Source of the DNA: Propionibacteriales bacterium
GTDB taxonomy: Bacteria > Actinomycetota > Actinomycetes > Propionibacteriales > Nocardioidaceae
DNA: 64,000 bases
Assembly (NCBI GenBank): GCA_026392465.1
Contig: JAPLCA010000026.1
Coordinates: 1 to 64,000 of the forward strand
Reading direction: 5' to 3'
Positions 63,918 to 64,000 of the stretch are shown here, piece by piece. How positions within the stretch are numbered: position 1 is the stretch's first letter; each line of letters starts with the position of its first letter. The translations under genes and the position numbers were made by a program. The notes under the pieces were generated by a model. That model was not told where the DNA came from, ran no database searches, and worked only from the letters and a program-made list of their open reading frames with translations.

Positions 63918-64000
63918 TCAGGACAGGTCGGACAGCAACCGGTAGCCCAGGCCGGGATCGGTGATGAGCATGCGCGGGTGCGCGGGGTCGTCCTCGAGCT
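63918..64000 (-). CDS. OmpR/KdpE-family response regulator, C-terminal end (cut by window edge)
   Basis: The open frame at the right edge ends with LEDDPAHPRMLITDPGLGYR and LLSDLS before TGA. This is the last helix and wing of an OmpR/PhoB winged helix, closest in feel to KdpE. Nothing more can be said without the rest. Confidence 0.8.
   Translation of the reverse strand, partial: LEDDPAHPRMLITDPGLGYRLLSDLS

Overview
The window is about 70% G+C, is packed with short-gap or overlapping genes and starts many of them at GTG. It reads as a chromosome segment of a mycothiol-using actinomycete. A type I fatty acid synthase (about 3,050 residues) with its own AcpS, a mycothiol-dependent nitroreductase homologue, GlbO, EttA, Nei2 and oligoribonuclease all fit Actinomycetota. 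From memory, several of these occur close together in Mycobacterium tuberculosis (nei2, rpiB, Rv2466c, pepN, glbO, a thioesterase, ettA, orn, acpS, fas). The absence of mycolate genes and the DUF222, DUF559-like and dispersed-repeat content make a Nocardioidaceae member with FAS-I (for example Aeromicrobium) my best guess, as inference only.

Layout. 1-5 kb: a cut-off DUF222 protein, dispersed repeats, tRNA-Gly, a PP2C-type phosphatase, Nei2, RpiB and an alpha/beta hydrolase. 5-16 kb: a nitrate assimilation block (narK, nasA, an FAD/2Fe-2S electron-transfer partner, nirB, nirD, an NnaR-like HemD/winged-helix regulator and a sirohydrochlorin chelatase). 16-22.9 kb: a carboxylate-amine ligase, a methyltransferase, PepN, MscS, GlbO and a thioesterase. 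22.9-42.6 kb: lipid metabolism. This holds an acyl-CoA carboxylase pair, an SDR/phosphotransferase pair, two TetR regulators, acpS-fas, and an acyl-CoA dehydrogenase/thiolase/SDR operon. A nuclease-like gene sits inside a 1.3-kb cassette bounded by 90-bp inverted repeats. 42.7-51.6 kb: YceI/MarR, an Xre/zinc-ribbon membrane pair, EttA, two dynamin-like GTPases and a PrsW-type membrane protease. 51.7-64 kb: tRNA-Arg, -His and -Lys, two CrcB fluoride channels, a DsbA-like protein, Orn, a cold-shock protein, a 700-bp inverted-repeat region, GlpD and several smaller genes. A response regulator is cut by the right edge.

The clearest unreported-looking signals are regulatory. One paired dyad (TGAGG-N4-CCTCA type) overlaps the putative promoters of both the carboxylase operon and fas, linking malonyl-CoA supply to its use. 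A second, identical 14-bp dyad (TAAGCAAGCGCTTA) lies before the SDR/phosphotransferase pair and between the acyl-CoA dehydrogenase operon and its divergent TetR gene, so that TetR probably controls both. Structural oddities include the inverted-repeat nuclease cassette, the giant inverted repeat after the cold-shock gene, and a 150-bp-offset duplication of the 3' half of tRNA-Lys with its terminator.
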